Assembly (NCBI GenBank): GCA_963741305.1
Contig: CAVUHL010000003.1
Location: forward strand, 3,038,001-3,102,000
Length of the DNA stretch: 64,000 bases
Source of the DNA: DATMER01 sp963741305
GTDB taxonomy: Bacteria > Acidobacteriota > Thermoanaerobaculia > Multivoradales > UBA5704
Reading direction: 5' to 3'
The position numbers were made by a program, and so were the translations under genes. The notes under the pieces were generated by a model. It saw only the letters and a program-made list of their open reading frames with translations, had not been told where the DNA came from and did not search any database. Shown here one piece after another: positions 1-9,101 of the stretch. Numbering within the stretch: the first letter of the stretch is position 1; the number at the start of each line of letters is the position of its first letter.

Positions 1-1766
1 CCGTTGAATCCCAAGGCCCAGGTCGTGCCGGAGTTGTAGCGGATCGTAAGCCTGCGGCGGTGCTTATCGACTGAGAGGCCGAAATCATCGAGATGGCCTC
101 GCGGGATCACGGCATACCAAAGGAGATTTCGCTCCTGCGACAGCTCTTCCGACGTGCCGGGTGGCGCGGTGGGATTTGACCTCCATTGTTCTTCCGTCCA
201 AGGCCAGGGATCGAGCCGGACCGCCGCCACGGCATTCACCCAGTTCCACGCATTGTTTATGCCTGCAAAAAGGAGTTCAGGAGAATCGTCGTGATCGAGA
301 TCCGTCACTCCCTGGAAACGGTACGCACCAGTGGCATAGAAAAGGATGCGGGCACGGTCGGCGCGAGGAACGTAAAGGACCGTGTACGAGGGAGCCTCCG
401 GAATGTGGTGGTAGCTTACGAGTACCTCGTCCACGCCATCTTTGAAGAGGTCGAGCGCCTTCACCACTAATGGCATGAAACGGGGCGGGTCGTTCGGGAA
501 CAAGCCTGCACCAGAAGGGAGCTTCACCTGCTTTACCACCCGCCCGGTCTCCGGATCGAGGAAGGAAAGGGTGGACACCGCCTCCGGTAACCACTCTCGC
601 GGCGGGGCAAGGATGATCGCGATGAGGCGAGGACCGCGAGGCGTGATCCGCGCGAGCGCCGTACGGTCCGCCATTTCCGGGTTTACACCGTTCATCTTCC
701 ACAGCGTTTCGCCCGTGGTGCCGACCGCCGCGATACCAGTCGCACCTAATGGGACGAGATGGGAGAAGGTTGCTCTTGGAACTCGCGTGACGACCACTCC
801 CGTCTGCGGCAGGAAGAGGAGTGAGATGAGCGCGGCGCGGAGGAGCCAGCGACGGAGGCGGACACGCTCTGGACTACGACGTCTCCTCAAGTCCCCGAGT
901 ACTTCCTCGGCGATCTGGTAGCGGTCGGCAGGGCGCACCTCAAGGAGGCGCGCGACGACGAGCGCAAGCCATCGGGGCACCTCTCGTCTGAAGGTGCGCA
1001 GGTCCGGCGCCCGTTGGAGGGGGCCCAGATGCCGCCCCAGGTCTGAGGCTGCCTCGTGGGGCAGCTTCCCCGTGAGCATCTCGAAGATCACGAGCCCGGC
1101 GGAGTACAGGTCGCTTTCTTTCTTCGCCTCCTTCCCGAGAGCCTGCTCCGGGGAAAGGTAGCCGAGCGTTCCCACGATGCCATCAGCCCGAGTCACCTGG
1201 GTATCGTCGCGGTCGAGGCGGCGAGCAAGTCCGAAGTCGGATAGCTTCGCTGAATTGTCTCCTGCAAGGAGGATGTTGCCGGGCTTTACGTCCCTATGCA
1301 CGATGCCGATCGCGTGGAGCGCGGCGAGCCCCTCGAAGAGCTGGATCGCGATACGGACCGACTCCTCGACCGTAAGGGGACCTTCACGCAGGCGCTCCCT
1401 GAGTGATGGCCCCTCGACGAGTTCCATCGTGAGGTAGGTACCCTGGGGGGAGGCGCCGATGTCGAAGATCCGCACGAGGCGCGGACTCTGGACATCTCGC
1501 GCGACTCTCACCTCCCGCCGAAGGCGGGTTAGAGCGCTTGGTGCCTCCCGGTCGGATTCGAGGAGCTTCAAGGCGATCTCCCGTTTCACCTCCCGGTCAA
1601 AGGCACGATACGCGGCGGCATGACCTCCGCGTCCCAAGAGCCCGCGGACCTCGTAGCGTCCAGCGATGACGACTCCGGGAGGAAGGCATTCCTTCCTCTC
1701 AAATGGCAGAGGAGGAACTGTCCCGGTGCGGTCCGGCTCAGGTGTAGGGTGGGTGGAGGCGGCCAT
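1..1766 (-). CDS. Ser/Thr protein kinase, membrane-anchored, with FG-GAP-like extracytoplasmic region (3' end off window)
   Basis: A Hanks-type kinase domain is readable on the minus strand from an ATG at 1766, preceded by a GGGGGAG ribosome-binding site. The glycine loop (GRGG) is near residue 45, the ATP-binding Lys is K67, the catalytic HRD Asp is D159 followed by KPGN, DFG is at 177-179 and SPE at 205-207. After the kinase comes an Arg-rich stretch, one hydrophobic segment (WLLRAALISLLFL) and an extracytoplasmic part containing DLDHDDSPELLFAG, the calcium-loop pattern of FG-GAP/VCBS propeller repeats. At least 588 codons are present and the reading frame is still open at base 1. This is the usual layout of bacterial receptor kinases: cytoplasmic kinase, transmembrane helix, sensor. 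The ligand is unknown. Confidence 0.9.
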   Translation of the reverse strand, partial: MAASTHPTPEPDRTGTVPPLPFERKECLPPGVVIAGRYEVRGLLGRGGHAAAYRAFDREVKREIALKLLESDREAPSALTRLRREVRVARDVQSPRLVRIFDIGASPQGTYLTMELVEGPSLRERLREGPLTVEESVRIAIQLFEGLAALHAIGIVHRDVKPGNILLAGDNSAKLSDFGLARRLDRDDTQVTRADGIVGTLGYLSPEQALGKEAKKESDLYSAGLVIFEMLTGKLPHEAASDLGRHLGPLQRAPDLRTFRREVPRWLALVVARLLEVRPADRYQIAEEVLGDLRRRRSPERVRLRRWLLRAALISLLFLPQTGVVVTRVPRATFSHLVPLGATGIAAVGTTGETLWKMNGVNPEMADRTALARITPRGPRLIAIILAPPREWLPEAVSTLSFLDPETGRVVKQVKLPSGAGLFPNDPPRFMPLVVKALDLFKDGVDEVLVSYHHIPEAPSYTVLYVPRADRARILFYATGAYRFQGVTDLDHDDSPELLFAGINNAWNWVNAVAAVRLDPWPWTEEQWRSNPTAPPGTSEELSQERNLLWYAVIPRGHLDDFGLSVDKHRRRLTIRYNSGTTWALGFN

Positions 1767-1912
1767 ATCTCCCCCGGCCAGTACTCCAATTTAGGCCGGC
1801 ATAGTGTCTATTCTAACCACCCTCCTCCGGCTTCCTTTCCAAAACACTCACCTGGCTTCCCGTCATTTCTTTTCACCGCGCTACCTCCGAGCGCCAGGTA
1901 ACTTGCGGCAAG

Positions 1913-1938
1913 AAAAAATCCCAGGAGTGATCCTGGGA
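1913..1938 (-). terminator. Rho-independent terminator
   Basis: Perfect 8-bp stem TCCCAGGA/TCCTGGGA with a 4-nt loop (1919-1938), followed on the minus strand by six T residues (1918-1913). It lies 75 bp downstream of the small zinc-ribbon gene ending at 2013. Confidence 0.8.
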
Positions 1939-2012
1939 AATGAGAAGAGCATTGCCTGTAGGCGCGACGCAAGTAGAACTCGTGGGGATAGGTGTTGGAG
2001 GAGGGATGAAGC

Positions 2013-2261
2013 CTAGATGATGCCGGCGAGCACAATGCCGCTCCGGACGGAGCGCATGTCGCACTCCTCGCACCAGCCCTCGCGCTGGTCCGGCTCGTAC
2101 TCCGCGGTGTAGTCGCAGTCCGGGTTCATGCAGATGCCCGGCACCACATCCTCCAAGGCGTAGTCCTCGATGAACGACGTCACCGTGAGGCCGAAGTGCT
2201 CGGCGAGCTGGTCGAGCTTCGAGGCGTGAAAGTTCGCTTCCACAGGGGTCATAGCTCCCAT
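2013..2261 (-). CDS. Small zinc-ribbon-like protein (82 aa)
   Basis: The start at 2261 is chosen because AAAGGAG lies five bases upstream; an in-frame upstream extension has no such site. The 82-residue product has a helical N-terminal half (HASKLDQLAEHFGLTVTSFIEDYA) and a C-terminal cysteine cluster, CMNPDC followed about 16 residues later by CEEC, which should bind one zinc ion. Proteins of this layout are common, uncharacterised inhabitants of plasmids and genomic islands; that is recall, not shown here. The gene stands alone and is followed by a clear terminator. Function unknown. Confidence 0.7.
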   Translation of the reverse strand: MGAMTPVEANFHASKLDQLAEHFGLTVTSFIEDYALEDVVPGICMNPDCDYTAEYEPDQREGWCEECDMRSVRSGIVLAGII

Positions 2262-2553
2262 GCGATCTCCTTTCTCTGAGATAAGTTTTGAGGAACCGGA
2301 TTCAGAGTAGAGCTCGGCATCCACTCGCAAAAGGCTGCGGCATACGCCGCCTTTGTAGAGAAAGGAAGCTCGAACCGCCAAGATGATTAGAAATAGTTTC
2401 GCGTCAGGACGTGCGAAGTACCCGGCGTCCTTACGGATGCGCTAACGCGCCTGTACGCCAAAGGTCGTACAAACCGTGCTACATACAAGGTATGTACGGG
2501 TCCCGCCCGAGGCGGACGGGCCGAATCCCCATACGGGGCTTCACTGGACTGGC

Positions 2554-2699
2554 TCCCCACCGCTGTCGGGCTGCGCCCGACTCGCGTGGTTTCCTGACGG
2601 CTATCGGATCTCGGTCTCTCCTATCGTCGGCCCTTCGACCAAACCCCGCGAGTCGGGCGCACCGGCCTCGATACTCGGCCTTCCCGACAGCGGTGGGGA
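2554..2699. repeat. Nested two-tier inverted repeat
   Basis: A 17-bp perfect outer stem (2554-2570 with 2683-2699) encloses a 20-bp inner stem with one mismatch (2573-2592 with 2641-2660) and a 48-base central loop. Between the arms on the 3' side, GGCC...GGCC could form a further small hairpin. No convincing gene covers it. It could be a structured RNA, a palindromic mobile element or a recombination site. It is the main feature of the 582-bp gene-free stretch 2262-2843. Confidence 0.6.
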
Positions 2700-2734
2700 A
2701 CTGGCTCACGAAGGGCCGGCGGAGCGCCGACTAC

Positions 2735-2768
2735 CTGCTAGGGCGTCGAAGTTCTCCGCCTAGCGAGG
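2735..2768. repeat. 34-bp direct repeat, copy 1
   Basis: The pattern CTGCT-N2, then 20 identical bases starting GGCGTCGAAG, one variable base, then GCGAGG, recurs at 4204-4237 with three mismatches in 34. The two copies bracket the solitary gene 2844-4166. Both end in a GCCT-N-GCGAGG mini-palindrome and are followed by a similar A-rich then ACGCGCG tail. Confidence 0.65.
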
Positions 2769-2843
2769 AAGGAAACCACGCGCGTGATGCAGTCGGTACG
2801 CATACAGTCGATGTCAGGACTAGCGGCCTTCTGATTTCTCGAA

Positions 2844-4166
2844 ATGAAAATATTCGCATGGCTTCCCATGCTTGCCACTGGCTTAGCCATTCTGATAACT
2901 TCAGCTTCCATCACGAGAGGAACTTCAATGGCACCTTCTATCCGACTTCGCGCGAGTATGACGCCCCTGTTCGGGATCTTGAACAACGCCAATCACGGTT
3001 GGATGACCCAGACCGGCGGGTTTGTTCCGGGCCATTCAAGACCTACCGCCTATGGAGCATCAAGGAGCTTTGGCGCTTGGGCGGATGGGCCGATGAATCC
3101 ATACCGTCATGGAGGGCATACCTATTTCCAGATACCGCACTCCGAAAACTACCGCATCAAGATTCCGAACAACTATTGGGGAGACCCCAAGACTTGGAGC
3201 ATGGAGGGTGACGGAATGCCCTCCTCCCGTCGGGCCGAGGAACAATTTTATGATAATCGGCACTGGATCTTTTCTGTCTATAATGCAAACGGAACCCTTT
3301 ATGCGCTCACCCATCACGAGTGGTATAAGGACAGAGTTGCAATCGGCAACGTGCAGGGCTTTCTGTCAGACGGTAAGCCCTGGGTTTGCTCCATTGGTTG
3401 GGCCAAGTCGACCAATGGCGGGCGCACATGGCAGATGATGCCGATCACGGATGGTTCGAGGCGCCTGGTGCTCGTGCCCCAACCGAGCAATCTGGCACCT
3501 CCCAGAGGTTCTTCTTCTGGCGATGACTGGTACGGATTCGCCCATCCCTCGAATCTTGTATGGGACGCGAAGTCTCAGAGATTTTATGCCTTTGCCTCAA
3601 GCATCAACCGCGGCCCGAATGGGCAGAGAGCGGGAGGGGTGGTGCTCTTTCGGACAGGCTCTCTTGAGAAGCCAACCGGCTGGGAGTTCTGGAATGGCAA
3701 CGGGTGGACGCCGGTCAACCACAACACCTTCCAAGGAAACTTCGGCCCTCAGATGCCTTACCTCTTCTGGCGGCGAGAGGGATCATCTGGCTTCGATTGC
3801 AGTCACGTTTACGCCACAAACGTCCGTAGGCACCGGAGTAGCGGCAAATGGATCGTACTCGGCCATGAGTGGTGCACGGCGAACGCTCCTAGTTGGCAAG
3901 CGACGTTCTCATGGACCAGCGACATCGCGAGGCCGATCGATTTGGAGGCTACGCAGCCCATAGCTAAGATCACCGCTCCTTCTGGAGTCCATGTCAACGG
4001 CCGTCCCTACTATAGCTTTTTCGATGTCGATGGAAGCGCTGATGACAATTATCAGGACATGGGTAATGCGCCGCTCCTGGTTAGCGCAGCTGGAGGCCAT
4101 CTGTCGAGCGATCACGAGGCTCAGGGGCGCTATTATCACCAGTTCCTCGACCTTTCCGGCTTTTAA
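2844..4166 (+). CDS. Secreted beta-propeller-like protein with an Asp-box motif
   Basis: The 440-residue product begins with a typical signal peptide (MKIF followed by a hydrophobic stretch to about residue 25). It contains STNGGRTW, an Asp-box of the kind found in sialidase-type and other beta-propellers, and many aromatic residues (YWGDPKTW, GWEFWNGNGW) as in sugar-binding propellers. The C-terminal FFDVDGSADDN could be an acidic calcium loop. I do not recognise the family; a glycosidase-like or lectin-like exported protein is plausible. There is no clear ribosome-binding site before ATG 2844, so the start is provisional. No co-transcribed neighbour is seen, and 34-bp direct repeats flank the gene, suggesting a self-contained insertion. 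Confidence 0.7.
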   Translation: MKIFAWLPMLATGLAILITSASITRGTSMAPSIRLRASMTPLFGILNNANHGWMTQTGGFVPGHSRPTAYGASRSFGAWADGPMNPYRHGGHTYFQIPHSENYRIKIPNNYWGDPKTWSMEGDGMPSSRRAEEQFYDNRHWIFSVYNANGTLYALTHHEWYKDRVAIGNVQGFLSDGKPWVCSIGWAKSTNGGRTWQMMPITDGSRRLVLVPQPSNLAPPRGSSSGDDWYGFAHPSNLVWDAKSQRFYAFASSINRGPNGQRAGGVVLFRTGSLEKPTGWEFWNGNGWTPVNHNTFQGNFGPQMPYLFWRREGSSGFDCSHVYATNVRRHRSSGKWIVLGHEWCTANAPSWQATFSWTSDIARPIDLEATQPIAKITAPSGVHVNGRPYYSFFDVDGSADDNYQDMGNAPLLVSAAGGHLSSDHEAQGRYYHQFLDLSGF

Positions 4167-4203
4167 CAAGCTGTATGCCGTTCGCTGACCCTAGCAGTGT
4201 CAT

Positions 4204-4237
4204 CTGCTCCGGCGTCGAAGTTCTCCGCCTTGCGAGG
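4204..4237. repeat. 34-bp direct repeat, copy 2
   Basis: Second copy of the repeat at 2735-2768, placed 38 bp after the stop codon of the secreted protein gene. The rest of the gap 4167-4419 shows nothing further that I can support. Confidence 0.65.
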
Positions 4238-4419
4238 CAGAAAATAACGCGCGAGACTTACGTTCGCGCCTACCTCTCTTACCGCGTCCGCTCGGTCATC
4301 AACTCCTGATGCGGGCGTAACCGCGAGGTCTCCAGACGAACGGGCCTCCAGGTTCCTCCCTCCGCGGAGAAGACTGGCTCCCGGACGGGAGGGGAAGAGA
4401 GGTTGGGCGCTCTACTTAC

Positions 4420-5700
4420 ATGGACCAGACCCCCATCGCGATCGGCACCCGCACCTTCTGGGTCTCTGACGAGCCCAGGCTCGTTTTGCTTCACCCCGAG
4501 GACCGGGCACAGCACCTCTACGTCGTAGGGAAGACGGGACTCGGCAAGAGCACGCTCCTGCGGAATCTTATCCTCCAAGACCTCTACGCCGGGCGAGGTG
4601 TGGGTCTCCTTGATCCTCATGGAGACCTCGCCCGCGAGGTCTTGGACGTGATCCCCACGGAGAGGACGGGCGAGGTCTTGTACTTCAACCCGGGTGACCT
4701 CGCCCGTCCAGTGGGCCTCAATCTCCTGCCCAAGGTGCCGCGGGGGCAAGCGCATCTCGTCGTCTCCGGAGTCCTTTCTGCCTTTCGGGGAATCTGGGGT
4801 TCCTCCTGGGGACCGCGCCTCGAATACATCCTAGGGCATGCCTTGGCGGCACTCCTCGACCATGGCGGACTTACCATCCTCGCTTTGCCGCGCCTTCTCT
4901 CAAACGACGCCTTCCGGGAGCGCATCGCGTCAAAGGTCCGGGATCCAGTCGTGCGCGCCTTCTGGCAGGAGGAGTTCCCCGGCTACGAGCGCCGCTTCCG
5001 CTTGGAGGCCATCGCTCCGCTTCAGAACAAGATCGGACGCCTCCTCGCGAACGCGCCCATGAGGAACATCTTCGGCCAGCCCGGGAGCCGCTTCGATGCC
5101 CGGTTCCTCATGGATCGCGGCCGGATCATGATTGCCGATCTCGCGAAAGGCGCGGTCGGCGAGGATCATTCCCGCCTCTTGGGCGCCCTCCTCCTCTCGC
5201 AGTTCCAATGGGCGGCGATGCAGCGAGCGAATGCGGAAGCGCCCTCCCGCGCGCCCTTCTACTTGTACATCGACGAGTTCCAGAGCTTCGCGACCGATGC
5301 CCTCACCTCCATACTCGCGGAGGCGAGGAAGTACGGGCTCGCCCTCATCCTCGCCCACCAGTACCTCGACCAGCTCACGGACGAGATCCGGCAAAGCGTA
5401 TTCGGCAATGCCGGAAACCTCATCGCCTTCCGGGTGGGACAGTCCGATGCCCGAATCTTGGAAGACGAGTTCGGCGGCGACGTGAAGATGGGGCACCTTG
5501 TCTCCCTGGGGAAGCACGAGATCTACGCCCGGCTCTTGGATGAGGGGCGGATGCGGGAGCCCTTCCGGGGCCAGACCCTGCCACCCATCCGGGGCACGGC
5601 TGACGGCAGGTGGGAGGCGGTCGTACGCCGCTCGCGGGAACGGTACGGCCGGCCGCGGGAGGAGGTCGAGGCGAAGATCGAGCGGTGGCTCCACCGCTGA
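4420..5700 (+). CDS. Type IV secretion coupling-type / TraM-recognition ATPase
   Basis: A 426-residue P-loop ATPase with Walker A GKTGLGKST at residues 37-45 and Walker B YLYIDEFQ (D285, E286), followed by an EARKYGLALILAHQ segment, the pattern of VirD4/TraG-like coupling proteins and their soluble relatives. No N-terminal transmembrane helix is present, so it resembles the short, soluble 'DNA-transfer family' ATPases of integrative elements rather than full VirD4. Such proteins are thought to deliver DNA to a secretion channel. No mating-pair formation genes appear in this window, so transfer function would need genes elsewhere. The replication-relaxation gene follows 52 bp downstream in the same direction. 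Confidence 0.85.
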   Translation: MDQTPIAIGTRTFWVSDEPRLVLLHPEDRAQHLYVVGKTGLGKSTLLRNLILQDLYAGRGVGLLDPHGDLAREVLDVIPTERTGEVLYFNPGDLARPVGLNLLPKVPRGQAHLVVSGVLSAFRGIWGSSWGPRLEYILGHALAALLDHGGLTILALPRLLSNDAFRERIASKVRDPVVRAFWQEEFPGYERRFRLEAIAPLQNKIGRLLANAPMRNIFGQPGSRFDARFLMDRGRIMIADLAKGAVGEDHSRLLGALLLSQFQWAAMQRANAEAPSRAPFYLYIDEFQSFATDALTSILAEARKYGLALILAHQYLDQLTDEIRQSVFGNAGNLIAFRVGQSDARILEDEFGGDVKMGHLVSLGKHEIYARLLDEGRMREPFRGQTLPPIRGTADGRWEAVVRRSRERYGRPREEVEAKIERWLHR

Positions 5701-5752
5701 GTGCCCCCGCCGCCTTTCCGGAGCTCAGGCCGGCCGGTACGCTTCACCCCCA

Positions 5753-6727
5753 ATGCCTCACCCCGAGACCCGCCGGCCGCGCTTCGAGCGCGCTCCGGTG
5801 CGCCGCATGGCGCTCACTCCCCGCAATCTCGCGATCCTCCGTGCCGTCCACAAGCACCGACTCCTTCGGTCTACCCACCTCGCGGCCCTCGCCGGCGGAA
5901 GCCGGCAGGCGACGCTTCGGCGCCTCCAGCTCCTCTTCCACCACAGCTACCTCGACCGGCCGCCCATGCAGCTCGATTGGTACGCCCGCGGGTCAGAACC
6001 CCTCGTCTATGCCTTGGGGAACCGCGGAGCGGAGGTGCTCGAGAGGGAGAGTGATTCGAGACGGGGCGGCATCCGGTGGGATACGAAGAACAGGAACCTG
6101 TCCCGGGTCTTCCTCCACCATACGCTCGCGGTCGCCGAGATCATGGTGGCATTCGAGGTTGCCTGCCGAACCCGGGAGGGGGTGCGGTTCATCCCACCCG
6201 AGGAGATACTCGCCGAAGCGCCGGAATCGACTCGGCGTCTCCGCCTTCCTTTCCGATGGCAGATCGAGGTCCGCCACGGCGGCAAACCCTGCCGCCTGGG
6301 GGTGCAGCCGGATGGGGTCTTTGGCCTGGACTTCGAGGACAAACCGGAGAACCGGCGGCGCGCGTTCTTCTTCCTCGAAGCTGATCGGGGTACGATGCCG
6401 GTTGCGAGGAAGGGCCTCGCGCAAACGAGCTTCTTCCGCAAGCTCCTCACGTACCAGGAGACGTCGCGGCAACGACTTCACAGGACGCATCTCGGTATCC
6501 CGAACTTTCGGGTGTTGACGGTGACGACGGGTAGAGAGCGGGTAAGGCACTTGGTCGAGGCCTGCCGGTCTCTTTCTAGGGACGGTTTGCGGCTCTTCCT
6601 CTTTAGCGACAGAGAGGCGCTTCGTAGCAAAACCTCACTGCCCCACAACTGGCTTAATGGACACGGTGAGGTTGTTCACGTACTGCCGCCTTTAGCCTTG
6701 CCTGATATCATGTCTCTTTACAGGTGA
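5753..6727 (+). CDS. Replication-relaxation family protein
   Basis: The 324-residue product resembles the replication-relaxation family: an N-terminal winged-helix (LTPRNLAILRAVHKHRLLRSTHLAALAGGSR), the typical FLHHTLAVAEIMVAFE segment, then a C-terminal nuclease-like region with VQPDGVF and FFLEADRGTMP, reminiscent of a restriction-fold D...ExD core. Members occur beside conjugation ATPases and are implicated in plasmid or element replication or transfer; the biochemical role is unsettled. ATG 5753 is chosen because the frame upstream overlaps the ATPase gene with no coding character. It probably forms an operon with the ATPase and the nuclease gene that starts 25 bp after its stop. Confidence 0.75.
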   Translation: MPHPETRRPRFERAPVRRMALTPRNLAILRAVHKHRLLRSTHLAALAGGSRQATLRRLQLLFHHSYLDRPPMQLDWYARGSEPLVYALGNRGAEVLERESDSRRGGIRWDTKNRNLSRVFLHHTLAVAEIMVAFEVACRTREGVRFIPPEEILAEAPESTRRLRLPFRWQIEVRHGGKPCRLGVQPDGVFGLDFEDKPENRRRAFFFLEADRGTMPVARKGLAQTSFFRKLLTYQETSRQRLHRTHLGIPNFRVLTVTTGRERVRHLVEACRSLSRDGLRLFLFSDREALRSKTSLPHNWLNGHGEVVHVLPPLALPDIMSLYR

Positions 6728-6752
6728 ACGGTCCACGTGCAGCGTACCTTGT

Positions 6753-9035
6753 ATGGCAAAGAAGCGAAAGAAAAAGCCGCCCCTCCTTGCGGATTACGAG
6801 TCGCTTGAGGCTCCCGGTCTGACGATCGAGCGCGTTGGGAGTTTCGTTGCCTTCAAGTCTCACAGAACGGCGGAGGAACAGAAGGCGCTAAGCGAGTCTC
6901 TACAAGAACTCCATCGCTCCCTACCCGACAAGATTACCGAGAAAGCAAAGCGGTTCGAGGAGTTGGCCCGAGATTTCTACAGCTTCGACCTCCTCGCTGC
7001 CATAAGCCTCGCTAACCTGTTTACCGATCCAGATCGCTATGTTGAGTCAGAGCACAAGGGTAGCTCATTGATTGTCGAGTATGCGACGCTTCTTATATTG
7101 AAAGATCCCTACCAGGTGGGCAAGCGTCTCATGACGCCAGAAGACCTTGCCCAGATCTCGGAGCTTCTTAAGGACATACAGAACGACCTCATATATCTCA
7201 CCATCACTCGTTCGGCCAATCCAGAGCGAGTCGGATCACCATCGGAGCTTGAGGGGCTACAAGTACTTACACAACTACATGAGCTTGGCGTCCGAAACCC
7301 TGCCTATGAGCAGCATCTTAAGGCAGTCTTGACGGAACTCTTCACCCCGTTTGCCGAGTCCCTGGTGAGCACCATTGGCTTCGACCACACTGACGCTCTG
7401 TGCATCGCCTCGGCCGTGGGAAAGTTGGCCTCCCGAGGCCTAATCGAGCGGACGAGGAAAGCCAAGGCAAATCATGACGAACTCTCGCGAGCTGTCGAGC
7501 GGAGCCGGCGAGGCATTACGCCGCCCAACCATCTTCGCAAAATCATCTCTAATCTCGCTCCTCTCTCGAAGAAGGAGGCCGCCACCTGGATCACGAACCT
7601 TGCGGCCGCCTGGGTGTACACGTTGGCGGGAGATGCCATGTCCTTCGAGGCTTCTGATATCGTCGCGCTTACCACTCTGGAAGAGGCGCGAGTCGAAGCC
7701 TTCCTGCGTGAGTTTTCTCTTAGCTTCGGGGATGTGCCGGCGGATTTCTATGTGCCGACTGCATCCCACCAGCTCAAGGTGAAGCCTCTCATCCGACACG
7801 AGACGAGATACATGTGTCCCGTCCCTGGTCTGCTCAATTGGGCTTTGAAGTCTACCTTCGAGGCCGCTCTCCAAAGAGCCAAGCGTTGGAATCGCTATGA
7901 GCAACACCGTCATCGGTTCGTCTTATCCGAAGCCGTCCGTCTGCTTCAGGCTGCATTGCCATCCTCCGAAGCGCACACGGAACTGTCCTATAAGGTAGGC
8001 GGCGGAGAGTCCGAAGTGGAGCTCGACGCTCTGATCACCGTTGATTCGGCAGCGATTCTTCTTGAAGCAAAGGCGGGAGTGTTTACCACCCCGGCGAGAG
8101 AGGGAAAGGCGAAAAGGCTCGAACGCGACTTGGGTCTCCTGGTGACCGAAGCGCACGAGCAAGCTATCCGCGCCGCGGAATTCCTTGACTCGGGCGACGA
8201 GGTCACCTTCAAGACTCGCGGTGGTGAGGAAGTGATAGTGCGACGGGAGGGCGTTCCCCATGTCTTTTTGGTGTCGGTACTGCTTGAGCCGCTCGGTCAT
8301 GTTATCTCGCTCCTGCGAGGTGACTCCCAGGTCTTACCAGCCCGGGACCGATATGTTTGGAGTGTGAGCCTGCATGATCTCATGGTCATATCGGAGCTCG
8401 CCCAACCTTTCCCTCTGCTCCTCCACTACATCGTACGCCGTCTAAACGCCATCAAGCAGGGTCTCGTGCGGGCACATGACGAGCTTGATTTATTTGGTGC
8501 GTATCTAGACCGTGGCCTCTACTTTGACCCAAAATATTTCCCATCTCTTGACGAGCTGACGATTGGCACTTTTACTGACATGTTTGATGCCTATTATCTA
8601 CATAAGGAGGGTAAGCGCCGCAGGTTCACGAAGAAGCCAGAACCTCGTATGGAGTTGGATTTCCGGAATCTATTGGAGGCTGCGGGTAGAAGCGGCCTCC
8701 CGAGACGCCTAGATATTCTTCTCCACCTTCTCAATATGGATGGAGAGTCTCGAAAAAATTGGATGCGCGGAGTGGTCGAGACAAAGCGCAGGTTTCGGAA
8801 GGACGCACGTCTTCATAACTTTACCCAAGCAAGCCAAGTTCAACCCGCTTTCGGGTTCACCTACTTTTGCGGGCCTGAAGAAAACGATCGTGAGGAGCTA
8901 ATGGAGCGATATTGTCGGGACAAGATGAACCAAATGGGAGCCTCTGGCTGGCTTGCTATTGAGGATACGCAGCGTACCCCAGGACGATATGCTTTTCGAC
9001 GAATCTTAGCCGCCGGGGAAATGTCTCTGATCTAG
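6753..9035 (+). CDS. Large protein with PD-(D/E)XK nuclease core, candidate defence effector
   Basis: The 760-residue protein has a Lys-rich start and an all-helical N-terminal half. Near residue 420 it carries a clear restriction-type nuclease signature: ESEVELDAL with D425, then LLEAKAG with E438 and K440, and a downstream AHEQAIRAAEFL helix that supplies the Gln often seen in NERD-like nucleases. The remaining C-terminal 300 residues contain no motif I recognise. The next gene (9102) encodes a HEPN protein, and both lie behind conjugation genes, a setting typical of anti-phage or element-conflict modules. Target and trigger are unknown. GC and codon use look lower than in the preceding genes, consistent with separate acquisition. 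Confidence 0.7.
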   Translation: MAKKRKKKPPLLADYESLEAPGLTIERVGSFVAFKSHRTAEEQKALSESLQELHRSLPDKITEKAKRFEELARDFYSFDLLAAISLANLFTDPDRYVESEHKGSSLIVEYATLLILKDPYQVGKRLMTPEDLAQISELLKDIQNDLIYLTITRSANPERVGSPSELEGLQVLTQLHELGVRNPAYEQHLKAVLTELFTPFAESLVSTIGFDHTDALCIASAVGKLASRGLIERTRKAKANHDELSRAVERSRRGITPPNHLRKIISNLAPLSKKEAATWITNLAAAWVYTLAGDAMSFEASDIVALTTLEEARVEAFLREFSLSFGDVPADFYVPTASHQLKVKPLIRHETRYMCPVPGLLNWALKSTFEAALQRAKRWNRYEQHRHRFVLSEAVRLLQAALPSSEAHTELSYKVGGGESEVELDALITVDSAAILLEAKAGVFTTPAREGKAKRLERDLGLLVTEAHEQAIRAAEFLDSGDEVTFKTRGGEEVIVRREGVPHVFLVSVLLEPLGHVISLLRGDSQVLPARDRYVWSVSLHDLMVISELAQPFPLLLHYIVRRLNAIKQGLVRAHDELDLFGAYLDRGLYFDPKYFPSLDELTIGTFTDMFDAYYLHKEGKRRRFTKKPEPRMELDFRNLLEAAGRSGLPRRLDILLHLLNMDGESRKNWMRGVVETKRRFRKDARLHNFTQASQVQPAFGFTYFCGPEENDREELMERYCRDKMNQMGASGWLAIEDTQRTPGRYAFRRILAAGEMSLI

Positions 9036-9101
9036 GTATGCAGCAGAAGACGGCCAAGGTCACGAGGAAGATTCCGTTCGCCTCCTTAAGGTTGGAGCTT
9101 T

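Noticed and set aside
2411..3211. Plus-strand 266-residue frame
   Set aside because: It runs through the nested inverted repeat into the secreted-protein gene in another frame and shows no domain features.
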